Below are positions 1 through 7,633 of a stretch of DNA of 64,000 nt, piece after piece. This stretch comes from Serratia nevei (lineage in GTDB: Bacteria > Pseudomonadota > Gammaproteobacteria > Enterobacterales > Enterobacteriaceae). The notes under the pieces were generated by a model. That model worked only from the letters and a program-made list of their open reading frames with translations, was not told the DNA's origin and searched no databases. The stretch is from NCBI RefSeq assembly GCF_037948395.1, contig NZ_CP149941.1, positions 55,378 to 119,377 on the forward strand. The letters run 5' to 3'. The number at the start of each line of letters is the position of its first letter. The stretch's first letter is position 1. Made by a program: the position numbers and the translations under genes.

Positions 1-321
1 TACCGGGATTAAAACGAGGTCGCTAACCATCACTGCAGCAGATGAGATTGCCGAAATTGCTGCAGCGCCATCAATGATGATGAAGTCATAACCTGTGAGC
101 TGTTTCCGAACTGTGTAAACTTCCTTCTCGGAAGACGCTTCCGCCAGGTCGAACTTGCATTTATCTTCCTCATACCAGTTGGCAATACTTGCCTGTGGGT
201 CAGTATCGACTACAACTACGCGGAATCCTTGTCTCGCCAGGCAGGTTGCAACGTTGATAGACGTCGTTGTCTTCCCGACCCCCCCTTTACCATTCAAAAA
301 TGAAATAACGTTAGTTTTCAT
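1..321 (-). CDS. parA: ParA/MinD-type partition ATPase, N-terminal part (runs off left edge)
   Basis: An open frame on the - strand begins with ATG at 319-321 and has no stop before base 1, so only the first 107 residues are present. It starts [19 protein letters not shown]: a deviant Walker A motif (KGGVGKTT, about residues 12-19) typical of the ParA/Soj family. [10 protein letters not shown] (about 38-47) is the switch/A' region and FIIIDGAAA (about 80-88) is Walker B. Family members are DNA-bound ATPases that position plasmids together with a partner (ParB or a small DNA-binding protein). A partner would lie to the left, outside the window. Tandem 8-bp repeats lie directly upstream and are candidate partner or operator sites. 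The plasmid also has a separate ParM-type system at 3216. Confidence 0.92.
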   Translation of the reverse strand, partial: MKTNVISFLNGKGGVGKTTTSINVATCLARQGFRVVVVDTDPQASIANWYEEDKCKFDLAEASSEKEVYTVRKQLTGYDFIIIDGAAAISAISSAAVMVSDLVLIPV

Positions 322-340
322 ACATAACCTCACTGTAGAG

Positions 341-500
341 TAATCCTGTAATCCTGTAATCCTGTAATCCTGTAATCCTGTAATCCTGTAATCCTATAGT
401 CCTCGGCGGATCTCCGATTAGAATCACATAGTTATTTGATTATGTAAATATGTAATCACATGATTTTGTAATCCTGTAATCCTGTAATCCTGTAATTCTA
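341..500. repeat. Tandem 8-bp repeats upstream of parA (possible centromere/operator)
   Basis: Six perfect head-to-tail copies of TAATCCTG plus one variant fill 341-396. A second array of three perfect copies plus a variant fills 469-500, and degenerate copies (GTAATCTTG, GATTCTG) continue to about 575. The arrays start 20 bp upstream of the parA start codon. Iterated sites beside a parA gene are usually centromere sequences and/or operators; the partner protein is not in the window, so the role is inferred from position. Confidence 0.75.
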
Positions 501-599
501 CCCTCCGCCTCTCCGTCATCTTGTAATCTTGTGATTCTGTAATCCTATGATTTTATGATTCTGTAATCTTTTAAGGCTATGGCCAAGAAACTCTGTGTT

Positions 600-837
600 G
601 CCGTTGTTTCCATTGCTGCGTCACCCATTAACTCGCCGCGCCTAACATAGCCTCGCCTTAGTCTGCGGCAAGTATTCGCTACCGCCGGCTGCTTTACCCG
701 TTCGCACTCCCTCCGCGTTGTTCCAGTCGCTTGCGCATGCGGCTTCAGCAGCCGTACCTGCCTCATCCCTTGCCGGCGTGGCTAGTTCTTGCGCTATGGC
801 GAGAAATGGGTTCTCGCCTCCATAGGGAGACAACACC
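600..837 (+). repeat. CUP-like upstream repeat, copy 1
   Basis: A diverged copy of the repeat seen best at 1640-2048. It keeps the two most conserved boxes, ACCCGTTCGCACTC at 696-709 and GTCGCTTGCGCATGCGGC at 726-743. It ends directly in front of the methylase-like gene at 838, with AGGGAG as ribosome-binding site. The arrangement resembles the conserved upstream (CUP) repeats of IncN plasmids, which carry promoters for leading-region genes. Confidence 0.7.
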
Positions 838-1608
838 GTGAACAACCAACTTTCCTTCGATGCTTTTCTGACTACTGAAGCGCCAGTGAAAAATGAATCA
901 AGAACCACGCCCAGTGAAGCCAGGAAACTATTTATCAAAACGTTCTCGTGCGTTGCTACTTACCATCGGCGCCTCGATGTTTTCCGCGACTTTATTCGGC
1001 TGGCTGCTAATGAACTTGACCTGGCACGCGTGCGATCGGAGGAGGGGAGGGAAGAGGCAATGCAGATTTGTAAACGGTATGAGGCTGCCGATTTAGAAAA
1101 GATGCAGCATTTGTTCTGTTTCCTGGTCGATGCGTTGGAAGCCGGAATGCATGACCTGTTGGGTGGAGTATTCATGGAACTGGAATTCGGCGCCGCATCA
1201 ATGGGGCAGTTTTTCACGCCGCTTGAACTTTCGCGCTTGATGGCAAGGCTGACAATCGGAGAACACGTTAACGAGCTGAAGCAGCGACCGTTTATTACGT
1301 TGGATGAGCCGGCCAGCGGATCGGGAGGGATGGTGATCGCTGTGGCCGAGCACTTGTTAACGCAGGGCTATAACCCGCAGCAGCAGTTGTATATTCGTTG
1401 TACTGATATCGATCCGATGGCCGCCGATATGTGTTTTGTACAGCTCGCATTATTGGGGTTGCCTGCAACAGTTTATACCGGCAATACCTTATCCATGAGT
1501 ATGTCGAAGGTTCGCCATACGCCGATTTATTACATTAATGGATGGGGTGAGAAACTTCGCTTGCTTGATATCGCAACTCGATTCCGAAAAGTGCTGCAAG
1601 CGGTTTAG
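838..1608 (+). CDS. N-6 adenine DNA-methylase-like protein lacking the NPPY motif
   Basis: 256 residues from a GTG start preceded by AGGGAG. The middle resembles type I HsdM/N-6 methylases: GQFFTP at residues 123-128 (HsdM usually GQFYTP), a SAM-binding motif I DEPASGSGG at 156-164 (usually DPACGSGG), and DIDP at 190-193. The protein ends soon afterwards and shows no NPPY/NPPF catalytic motif IV and no target-recognition domain. It is therefore unlikely to be a complete modification enzyme. Its place in the leading region, behind a CUP-like repeat, would suit an early anti-restriction or SAM-binding role, but that is inference. Such short methylase-like proteins are common on enterobacterial plasmids. 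Confidence 0.75.
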   Translation: MNNQLSFDAFLTTEAPVKNESRTTPSEARKLFIKTFSCVATYHRRLDVFRDFIRLAANELDLARVRSEEGREEAMQICKRYEAADLEKMQHLFCFLVDALEAGMHDLLGGVFMELEFGAASMGQFFTPLELSRLMARLTIGEHVNELKQRPFITLDEPASGSGGMVIAVAEHLLTQGYNPQQQLYIRCTDIDPMAADMCFVQLALLGLPATVYTGNTLSMSMSKVRHTPIYYINGWGEKLRLLDIATRFRKVLQAV

Positions 1609-1639
1609 TTTTAGGGAAGGGGAGACAGTTCTCCCCTTT

Positions 1640-2048
1640 TTGCTATTGGTTTCCGGCGACGTTGAGTCGCCAAAAACCAACGATCGGTCGCTTGCAGCCG
1701 GCTTCGCCGGCGCCGCTCTCACTGCCCGGCCGCTAAGGCGGCCGTTCGCTAAGGCAGCCAGGCTAAAGGCCTGGCACTTTCTGGTGTATCCCCTCAGGCC
1801 CGGCATCCGCGCAGAGAGACTGTCCCCGTGACAGACGCTGAGCCGGGGCGCCGCCGGCACAAGGGTACGCGTTGCCGGCGTCCTCACCCGTTCGCACTCC
1901 CTTCCTCCCTGCGGTCGTCAGGTCGCTTGCGCTGCGGCCTGCGGCGCCGCCCTTGTACCGTCAGCTGATACCCCGTCTCGGTCTTGTTGTCACGGCGCCA
2001 GGCTCCCCGCGCCGGCGAAAGCCAAAAGGGGAATACACCAGAAAGAAG
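1640..2048 (+). repeat. CUP-like upstream repeat, copy 2
   Basis: Bases 1691-2048 are almost identical to 6721-7078 (differences seen only in one hairpin loop near the start). Internal hairpins in order: 15-bp arms at 1646-1660/1666-1680 with loop GTTGA; GCCGGC-TTC-GCCGGC at 1697-1711; CGGCCGC/GCGGCCG near 1728-1746; GCCAGGC/GCCTGGC near 1757-1775. Then come the boxes TTCTGGTGT, GTGACAGAC, ACCCGTTCGCACTC and GGTCGCTTGCGC. It ends about 18 bp before the gene at 2066. It is likely a structured promoter/leader shared by leading-region genes. Confidence 0.85.
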
Positions 2049-2065
2049 TCGAAACGGGAAGGTTT

Positions 2066-2569
2066 ATGACGAAGTTACTGAAAGAGTTTTTGGCCGAGCT
2101 GGCCATCAGCCAGAAGGCTAACACGCTGCAGGACGAGCGTGCCGAGGACAATTTGGCCCGCATTTCATTGGCTGCAGAGGTTGTTTTGGCTTTCTTAGAG
2201 AGAGGTCCGGGTGACGAACGCGACGTAGCGACGATTTTTGTAGATTTAATGGCCGATTTATTCCACTTGGGACACCGCCTGCACATGGCTGGCTTTTATG
2301 CCGATTTTCCATTATGGCGGCAGTCTGTATTACTCACCGCCATGGGCCATTTTGACGCTGAAATTACCGAGTGTTCAGAGGTTGAGGCAAATCATCCTCA
2401 TGCGGCTTTCGCATTGCTGTCGTTCCTAAACAGTCGTAAGCAACCTGAGCAACACACCAGCGTATCGGCACGCCTACTTGCGACCGAACTGGTCATGATG
2501 AATACCCGCCTTGAATCGTTACCGAAAGCTAATGCACTGGCCGCAGTCATCGCCGAAATCTACAAGTAA
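2066..2569 (+). CDS. Leading-region protein of unknown function (167 aa)
   Basis: The ATG is preceded by GGGAAGG. The product is mainly helical by composition and acidic, without signal peptide, membrane segment or recognisable catalytic motif. It is the first gene behind CUP-like repeat copy 2 and is followed, after a short hairpin, by the gene at 2616, so the two probably form one transcription unit. The leading-region location suggests early expression in the recipient. I do not recognise the family. Confidence 0.7.
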   Translation: MTKLLKEFLAELAISQKANTLQDERAEDNLARISLAAEVVLAFLERGPGDERDVATIFVDLMADLFHLGHRLHMAGFYADFPLWRQSVLLTAMGHFDAEITECSEVEANHPHAAFALLSFLNSRKQPEQHTSVSARLLATELVMMNTRLESLPKANALAAVIAEIYK

Positions 2570-2575
2570 TCATTC

Positions 2576-2595
2576 GGGCGGTGAGCATGCCGCCC
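2576..2595 (+). other. Intergenic hairpin between paired leading-region genes
   Basis: GGGCGG (2576-2581) pairs with CCGCCC (2590-2595) around TGAGCATG. No T-tract follows. The same GGCGGTGA...GCCGCC design recurs at 9079-9096, and a related hairpin lies before 7634. It may be a processing, attenuation or translation-coupling element. Confidence 0.55.
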
Positions 2596-2615
2596 TGTTT
2601 AATTAGGGTATCAAT

Positions 2616-2957
2616 ATGAATAATAAGATTTATTTTAAGGGTAAAAAGACAATTGAGGTGATCACTCATGCGCGTCAACGCGGGTGTGATGTGCTGTTGA
2701 TCAAGGATGAGGGGGTGTATTTGATGGCGGCATCGCATGCCAAAGGAAAGCGATTACTGGCCTATGCGGAAGGGTTGGATCCGACGACCCGTGACAGTAG
2801 CGATGTGTTTGATGACGCCTGCCGATTATGTGGCGGCGACGACTTTATGGAGCGGATCCCGTCGGACGACCCGACCTTTGACCATATGCTGGAGAAACAA
2901 GGTCATCTTGAGTTTCTCATTACACAAACCGAGTTCTGTATGACGTCTGTGGGTTAA
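2616..2957 (+). CDS. Small conserved plasmid protein (113 aa), possibly DUF3085-like
   Basis: ATG at 2616, 20 bases after the hairpin at 2576-2595. The product carries a VLLIKDEGVYLM segment (about residues 25-36) and an acidic C-terminal half containing a CRLCGG motif. This reminds me of the small DUF3085 plasmid family, but the match is from memory and weak. It has no membrane segment or signal peptide. It is probably co-transcribed with the gene at 2066 and lies just upstream of the parM centromere. Confidence 0.6.
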   Translation: MNNKIYFKGKKTIEVITHARQRGCDVLLIKDEGVYLMAASHAKGKRLLAYAEGLDPTTRDSSDVFDDACRLCGGDDFMERIPSDDPTFDHMLEKQGHLEFLITQTEFCMTSVG

Positions 2958-3006
2958 AAGCAATGCCCGACTCGCATTCATGATTGTGACGCGGTGAGGA
3001 AAAACC

Positions 3007-3199
3007 CCTCTTGATACTCAATATGGGTATCAAGAGGGCCAGCTGGAGCATTCTTCAAAAATAAAGCTACTCAGTTTGATGCGTAACATAATGAACTGAT
3101 GTGATAAAAACTCGTATTGAGTATATTAATTTACTCGGAATGAGTAATTATTGCTTGATGCGATCTCTGGTTTACTTATAATGATACTCAAATTGAGTA
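3007..3199. promoter_or_regulatory. parC: parC-like centromere/operator of the ParM system
   Basis: Repeated dyads of the form TACTC-N5-GAGTA precede the actin-like gene: TACTCGGAATGAGTA (3132-3146), TACTCAAATTGAGTA (3185-3199), ACTCGTATTGAGTA (about 3110-3123), and half-matched copies at 3068 and inside an 11-bp-arm inverted repeat CCTCTTGATAC/GTATCAAGAGG (3007-3017/3027-3037). In ParMRC systems such iterons lie upstream of parM, bind the adaptor protein and double as the operon's operator. The 3007-3037 hairpin may also end transcription reading leftwards, because it is preceded by an A-run on the + strand. Confidence 0.8.
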
Positions 3200-3215
3200 A
3201 CTAAAGGGTTGTGAA

Positions 3216-4190
3216 ATGCATATTTGCTGTGATGATGGTTCTACCAATGTGAAGCTGGCCTGGTATGTGGCGGGGGATTTGCATACGACCCTATCGCCTA
3301 ATTCTTTCCGTCCAGGATGGAAAGTCGACGGCATCGGCAGCCGTCGCACGTACAACTATTCCGTTGAGGGTCTGAAGTACACCTTTGACGATGTTAGCCA
3401 GCAGGCGATCAGCACGACCAATATTGAGTATCAGTACGGTGATACCAATCTGCTCGCGGTTCACCATGCCTTGCTAAACAGTGGCATTGAGCCACAATCG
3501 GTTAAGCTGACCGTCACATTGCCAATCAGCGAGTTCTATACCGATGACTGTCAGAAAAACACAGTCAATATTCAGCGAAAAATCGACAACCTGCTTCGAC
3601 CTGTGACGTTGAATAAGGGAGAAGCTTTTACGGTGACAGCAGTTGAAGTGATGCCTGAATCCCTACCCGCGGTGTTTTCTCTCTTGGTCCAGGAGAATGT
3701 TGGGGCGCTGGAAACGTCGCTGGTTATCGATTTGGGTGGAACAACGCTTGATGCTGGGGTGATCGTCGGCCAATTCGACGATGTGACGGCGATCCACGGT
3801 AATCCTACCCTGGGTGTTTCTATAGTGACGCAGGCAGCTCTAACTGCGCTGCGTATGGCGGACAGCGATACGAGCGCCTATGTGGCGGATACGGTGATCC
3901 AACGTCGTCACGATCGGGCCTTTTTGTCACAGCTGATTAATGATGCTTCCCGGGTTGATGACGTAATCGCCGCGATAGAGCACGGCATCACTCGGCTTGG
4001 CGATCGCGTGGTGAACGAACTGGCGCGATTCCGCCACGTTAACCGGGTTTGGCTGGTAGGTGGGGGCGCTCCGCTGATAGAATCCGCAGTCAGAAAAGCC
4101 TGGAAACTGCCGGCGGAACGTATAACGTTGGTCGAAAACCCGCAAATGGCGCTGGCGAGCGAAATGGCATTGTATAAACAAGAGGGATAA
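3216..4190 (+). CDS. stbA: ParM/StbA actin-like plasmid segregation ATPase
   Basis: 324 residues, the usual ParM size. Actin-fold nucleotide motifs are visible: DDGSTNVKLAW at residues 6-16 (phosphate 1), VIDLGGTTLDAG at 170-181 (phosphate 2), and VGGGAPLI in the last sixth (adenosine motif). ParM polymerises with ATP and pushes sister plasmids apart when capped by the adaptor bound to the centromere. The centromere repeats are immediately upstream and the adaptor gene follows 2 bp downstream, so this is a complete stability cassette within the leading region. Confidence 0.93.
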   Translation: MHICCDDGSTNVKLAWYVAGDLHTTLSPNSFRPGWKVDGIGSRRTYNYSVEGLKYTFDDVSQQAISTTNIEYQYGDTNLLAVHHALLNSGIEPQSVKLTVTLPISEFYTDDCQKNTVNIQRKIDNLLRPVTLNKGEAFTVTAVEVMPESLPAVFSLLVQENVGALETSLVIDLGGTTLDAGVIVGQFDDVTAIHGNPTLGVSIVTQAALTALRMADSDTSAYVADTVIQRRHDRAFLSQLINDASRVDDVIAAIEHGITRLGDRVVNELARFRHVNRVWLVGGGAPLIESAVRKAWKLPAERITLVENPQMALASEMALYKQEG

Positions 4191-4192
4191 CC

Positions 4193-4597
4193 GTGAGCGA
4201 AAACAGCAGTGATACCCGCCGAAAATTTACCAGCTATTTGCAGCTGGACTGCGAAGCAGATCGCCAGGCTCTGAATGTGGTTGAATCCATTTCGCAGCGA
4301 GTACGCGGGGATTTTCTGCGTAATGCCATCATCACAACGGCGGCATTACATCAGCTCGATTCACGATTACCTGTTTTGTTGGCCACGATGTACAACGGCC
4401 AGTTGACCAGTGAGCAACTGGTCAACCTGGTCAGTCAAACAACCGGCTGGAAACCCGAAATGGCCGCGATCCGCGACGTGGTTATGGCGTTGTCGGGTGA
4501 TAATTGTCGATTGGTGGATCCGGTTGAACCTGTACAACAGCGTAACGAATCGGGGCCCCTGGATGAGGTTCGCAAGAAATTGGATAAATTGCTCTAA
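4193..4597 (+). CDS. stbB: StbB/ParR-like centromere-binding adaptor
   Basis: 134 residues from GTG, 2 bp after the parM-like gene. It is small, has a basic N-terminal part (DTRRKFTSYLQLD) that could be a ribbon-helix-helix, and a helical C-terminal part, as in adaptors that couple parC to ParM filaments. The assignment rests mainly on size and on the conserved parM-adaptor order. It probably also represses the operon through the dyads at 3007-3199. Confidence 0.8.
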   Translation: MSENSSDTRRKFTSYLQLDCEADRQALNVVESISQRVRGDFLRNAIITTAALHQLDSRLPVLLATMYNGQLTSEQLVNLVSQTTGWKPEMAAIRDVVMALSGDNCRLVDPVEPVQQRNESGPLDEVRKKLDKLL

Positions 4598-4599
4598 GG

Positions 4600-4677
4600 G
4601 GCAATTATTGCCGGTTTATCTGCTTTTTTATCTCATTTAGGGGGCAAAAATTGCCTGTTTTTTAAGGGGGGCAATTC
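4600..4677 (+). promoter_or_regulatory. Repeated operator GGGGCAA-N-TTGCC before the double-HTH regulator
   Basis: Three related sites lie between stbB and the next gene: GGGGCAATTATTGCC, GGGGCAAAAATTGCC and GGGGGGCAATT just before the start codon. Each is a dyad with GGCAA/TTGCC arms. They are likely operators for the downstream helix-turn-helix protein (autoregulation). A related half-matched site, GGCCAATTCTGGCC, follows that gene at about 5248. Confidence 0.6.
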
Positions 4678-5235
4678 ATGGATGTTTTTGAGTTGAGATT
4701 ATGGCGCGCCGGCCAATACTTTTCGCTGTCTGAGGTGCGTTCGCTACGCCTTGGAAGCCATTGGCGGCAAGAGGATGCCGCCAATGCTCTGGGGGTGTCA
4801 GAACGGACTTATCGGACCTATGAAAATAGTGGCGTGTCCCGAACAGCTCGCCTGGGGATCCAGACACTGATGCTGGTCCGCTTGTTTCCCGATTTGCGTC
4901 GAATGGAGCAACCGCAAATCGTTTTGCAACTGCAGGCGCTAACGCGCCATGATCAGACAACACCCCAGTCCAGGGGCGCGGTATCGCATATTATGCCTTC
5001 TGCAGGTATGAAGGCATGGCGAGGGGCGCTGGGTTGGACGCAAAAGCAGACCGCGGATTACCTTGGGGTTTCGCTTCGGACCGTCAAGAACTATGAGCAA
5101 GGGGTTTTGCCGCGTCGACTGATGTTGGCCGCACAGGCTGTTACGCTGGTAACGTTATTGCCGGTCTGGGCAACCTATCCGTCAGCCAGGTTACTGCAGG
5201 TTCTGGAGCAACTGGTTAATATTGAAGTGAAATAA
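4678..5235 (+). CDS. Tandem helix-turn-helix transcriptional regulator (StbC position)
   Basis: 185 residues; AAGGGGGG precedes the ATG. Two separate HTH units are visible, around residues 24-50 (QEDAANALGVSERTYRTYE) and around 111-138 (QKQTADYLGVSLRTVKNYE), so the protein looks like an internal duplication of a Cro/XRE-like domain. It follows stbA-stbB, the position of a third stb gene in other plasmids. The GGCAA/TTGCC dyads in its own promoter suggest autorepression; it may also control other leading-region genes. Confidence 0.75.
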   Translation: MDVFELRLWRAGQYFSLSEVRSLRLGSHWRQEDAANALGVSERTYRTYENSGVSRTARLGIQTLMLVRLFPDLRRMEQPQIVLQLQALTRHDQTTPQSRGAVSHIMPSAGMKAWRGALGWTQKQTADYLGVSLRTVKNYEQGVLPRRLMLAAQAVTLVTLLPVWATYPSARLLQVLEQLVNIEVK

Positions 5236-5339
5236 CACCCTGTTTATGGTGGCCAATTCTGGCCACTCAAAGGATCCCCGGCCTTGCCGGGGCCCCATCT
5301 TTGACTTCAACTTCTGCTGTTTGTATTTTTCCGCCCTAC

Positions 5340-5600
5340 GGGCGGGGATCTAAATGGTATGTCGTCGCCTGGGCTTACGCCGTAGCCCGAACGTAGCCGT
5401 GCCGCTGCGCATGCAAGGGTACGCGTTGCCCATATCCTCACCCGTTCGCACTCACTCTCTCCCTGCTGTCGCTCGTTCGCTTGCGCATGCGGCTTGCGGT
5501 AGCGCAGCAATGTTTCGGGGAAATCGGTCAGCGCGCCTGGGAGCATGCACGTTACAGACTGGCGTTCGAGTTGGCGGTGGAGTATTCGTACAACTGACCT
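5340..5600 (+). repeat. CUP-like upstream repeat, copy 3
   Basis: This diverged copy keeps AAGGGTACGCGTTGCC, ACCCGTTCGCACTC (5440-5453) and TTCGCTTGCGCATGCGGC (near 5475-5492). It lacks the long 5' hairpin part of copies 2 and 5. It fills most of the gap between the double-HTH gene and the toxin-antitoxin operon. Confidence 0.65.
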
Positions 5601-5615
5601 GCTGGACGATATTTT

Positions 5616-5680
5616 ATCAAAAAGACCTGTTAACAGGTCTTTTTGGTGGTATAATAAGACCTGTTAAGCGGTCTTATTAA
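5616..5680 (+). promoter_or_regulatory. Toxin-antitoxin promoter with two palindromic operators
   Basis: AGACCTGTTAACAGGTCT (about 5624-5641) is a perfect palindrome and AAGACCTGTTAAGCGGTCTT (about 5658-5677) an imperfect second copy. A TATAAT -10 box lies between them at about 5650. Paired operators around the -10 box are typical of antitoxin/toxin-complex autorepression. Confidence 0.75.
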
Positions 5681-5692
5681 GTCGAGGATACC

Positions 5693-5944
5693 ATGCCAAA
5701 TATCATTCTGAGTGACACAAGCGCGAGCATCAGCGAGCTGAAGAAAAACCCTATGGAAACCGTTGGCGCCGGCGCCGGTTTTCCGGTGGCCATACTGAAC
5801 CGCAATAAGCCAGAATTTTATTGCGTGCCGGCGGCGCTCTACGAGCAAATGCTCGATGCCCTCGATGATCAGGAGCTGGTCAAATTAGTTAATGAGCGCC
5901 GCAGCGAGGTACTGGTTGACTTCGATCTGGATCAGTTCGCATGA
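5693..5944 (+). CDS. RelB/StbD-type antitoxin
   Basis: 83 residues. The N-terminal part (ILSDTSASISELKKNPMETV) matches the YefM/Phd/StbD prevent-host-death type of DNA-binding domain, and the acidic C-terminal tail would wrap the toxin. It overlaps the toxin gene by 4 bp (ATGA), as in most type II pairs. It should bind the two palindromes upstream and repress the operon together with the toxin. The role is plasmid maintenance through post-segregational killing. Confidence 0.85.
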   Translation: MPNIILSDTSASISELKKNPMETVGAGAGFPVAILNRNKPEFYCVPAALYEQMLDALDDQELVKLVNERRSEVLVDFDLDQFA

Positions 5945-6228
5945 CGTATACGGTCAAATTTCGTGAGTCGGCTCTGAAAGAGTGGGGCAAGCTCGACAAG
6001 GCGCTGCAGCAGCAGTTCGCCAAAAAGCTGAAAAAATGCTGCGAGAACCCGCATATACCTTCGGCAAAACTACGGGGGATGCCGGGGTGTTACAAAATCA
6101 AGCTGCGCGCATCGGGTTTTCGTCTGGTTTATGAAGTGATCGACGATTGCCTGATTATCGCGGTGGTTGCCGTCGGCAAACGTGAGCGCGGCGATGTGTA
6201 CCAGTTGGCCAGCGAACGTCTGAAATGA
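5941..6228 (+). CDS. RelE/StbE-type mRNA interferase toxin
   Basis: 95 residues with the RelE layout: TVKFRESALKEWGKLDK at the N terminus, a basic middle (KKLKKCCENP), the PGCYKIKLRASGFRLVYEV strand-rich core with arginine residues used in RNA cleavage, and a C-terminal VGKRERGDVYQLASERL. RelE toxins cut mRNA in the ribosomal A site. The 4-bp overlap with the antitoxin ensures coupled translation. Confidence 0.88.
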   Translation: MTYTVKFRESALKEWGKLDKALQQQFAKKLKKCCENPHIPSAKLRGMPGCYKIKLRASGFRLVYEVIDDCLIIAVVAVGKRERGDVYQLASERLK

Positions 6229-6294
6229 AACAGGGCGCAGGCCGTAGGCTTGCGATAAATATAAAAGTCATTGGAATATAAAGGATTTATTTGA

Positions 6295-6522
6295 ATGATA
6301 GTCGCAAAACCGATCTCGAGCAAAGAACCAGACCTGTTGGTAGGAAATGAACACAAAACACTCATAATCAAGGATTTATCCGGCGTTGTACTGGCAAGCT
6401 TCAAGCCTGATGGCGCTGGCTGGACGCATGACCAATTGCTGGCCATTGATATCCACAGCATGGCGCCAGAGGGATGGGATGCCTACCTGGCTGATGATTG
6501 GATAGGCAGTTCAGAAATATAA
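6295..6522 (+). CDS. Small protein of unknown function (75 aa)
   Basis: AAAGGA lies 7-8 bp before the ATG, supporting translation. The product is soluble and acidic with no known motif. It lies 66 bp behind the RelE gene and in front of CUP-like copy 4, and may be transcribed with the toxin-antitoxin operon. I do not recognise the family. Confidence 0.55.
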   Translation: MIVAKPISSKEPDLLVGNEHKTLIIKDLSGVVLASFKPDGAGWTHDQLLAIDIHSMAPEGWDAYLADDWIGSSEI

Positions 6523-6589
6523 ACTTGCAACAAGTCGCTCTCGGAACACCTTTCTTGTAACTCTTGTGAGCTTCCTCCGGTGGCTGGCC

Positions 6590-7078
6590 GCACACGTCCA
6601 GCCATCAGCCCAACTCAACTAGCCGCCCGCCTGCGGTCGCCAAGTCTCGCCGAACCCGCGTTGCGGTTTCGGGCCAGTCGGCTATGGTCTGAAAGCCAAC
6701 TGCAAGATCAAAGACTAGCGCTTGCAGCCGGCGATGCCGGCGCCGCTCTCACTGCCCGGCCGCTAAGGCGGCCGTTCGCTAAGGCAGCCAGGCTAAAGGC
6801 CTGGCACTTTCTGGTGTATCCCCTCAGGCCCGGCATCCGCGCAGAGAGACTGTCCCCGTGACAGACGCTGAGCCGGGGCGCCGCCGGCACAAGGGTACGC
6901 GTTGCCGGCGTCCTCACCCGTTCGCACTCCCTTCCTCCCTGCGGTCGTCAGGTCGCTTGCGCTGCGGCCTGCGGCGCCGCCCTTGTACCGTCAGCTGATA
7001 CCCCGTCTCGGTCTTGTTGTCACGGCGCCAGGCTCCCCGCGCCGGCGAAAGCCAAAAGGGGAATACACCAGAAAGAAG
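6590..7078 (+). repeat. CUP-like upstream repeat, copy 4
   Basis: Bases 6721-7078 repeat 1691-2048 almost exactly. The GCCGGC/GCCGGC hairpin is kept at 6727-6732/6736-6741 although its loop changes from TTC to GAT. Upstream (6590-6720) the sequence differs from copy 2 but again contains dyads (TGGCTGG/CCAGCCA, TAGCCG/CGGCTA). The near identity over about 358 bp implies recent duplication or gene conversion and makes it a possible site of homologous deletion of 2.0-7.0 kb. Confidence 0.85.
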
Positions 7079-7117
7079 CCGTTGCGGCTTCTGAGTTACT
7101 GACTAACGGGAGTGGTT

Positions 7118-7576
7118 ATGTCAACGATCGAGCAACAGCAGCAACAACAAATGGTTTTTTATATTCCGGGAACAACGTGGCCACTGGATGTCGCAATCTG
7201 GCTGGAAGATCGCTTTGTCACGTCGTCAGGCAAAACGCTTGAACAGCTACAGCAGCGTAATCCTGCATGTATTCTGGTGTCGTATGAAGAAGCGAAGCGC
7301 GGTATGTATGAGGCCGCAAGTCTGCCTGTCCGTCGTATCAGCAAAGATGAGTACATGGACAAGTTGGAGATGTTGCCGCCGCTCGATTGGAAGTATTTTG
7401 ATGGCCACGAATCTTTCAAGATGATGGAAATGTATTGCGGGAATATTACCGATATTTTCGCCCAACTTGGCAATAGTTATTTTGCGATGCGCGATCATGT
7501 TTCGTTACCACATGCTGAGATCATGCAGCGTGTGCGTACATTTATCGATGCCGAGTCAGCGGCCGTAGCATCCTGA
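7118..7576 (+). CDS. DUF1419-like leading-region protein
   Basis: 152 residues from ATG at 7118, with CGGGAG 5 bp upstream; an in-frame GTG at 7112 is a less likely start. The N terminus has a poly-glutamine run of six. The central part (SKDEYMDKLEMLPPLDWKYF, then SFKMMEMYCGNITDIFA) resembles the DUF1419 proteins of conjugative plasmids, as I recall them. Function unknown. It lies directly behind CUP-like copy 4, so early expression in the recipient is likely. Confidence 0.7.
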   Translation: MSTIEQQQQQQMVFYIPGTTWPLDVAIWLEDRFVTSSGKTLEQLQQRNPACILVSYEEAKRGMYEAASLPVRRISKDEYMDKLEMLPPLDWKYFDGHESFKMMEMYCGNITDIFAQLGNSYFAMRDHVSLPHAEIMQRVRTFIDAESAAVAS

Positions 7577-7633
7577 ATAGTTTCCCTCGGTGTTGGCAAC
7601 GCCGGGGGATCCTCGATAAGAAGGAAATCGACA

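Noticed and set aside
674..690. ops-like sequence GGCGGTAGCGAAT on the - strand
   Set aside because: It lies in CUP-like copy 1, other copies vary at this place (GGCGATAGCGAA), it faces parA rather than traB targets, and the T-rich part of a real ops element is missing.
1538..2069. Several frames of 60-130 codons on both strands around 1500-2070 and again at 6580-7100
   Set aside because: They recur because the DNA repeat recurs, they have no ribosome sites, and hairpins fill the region.
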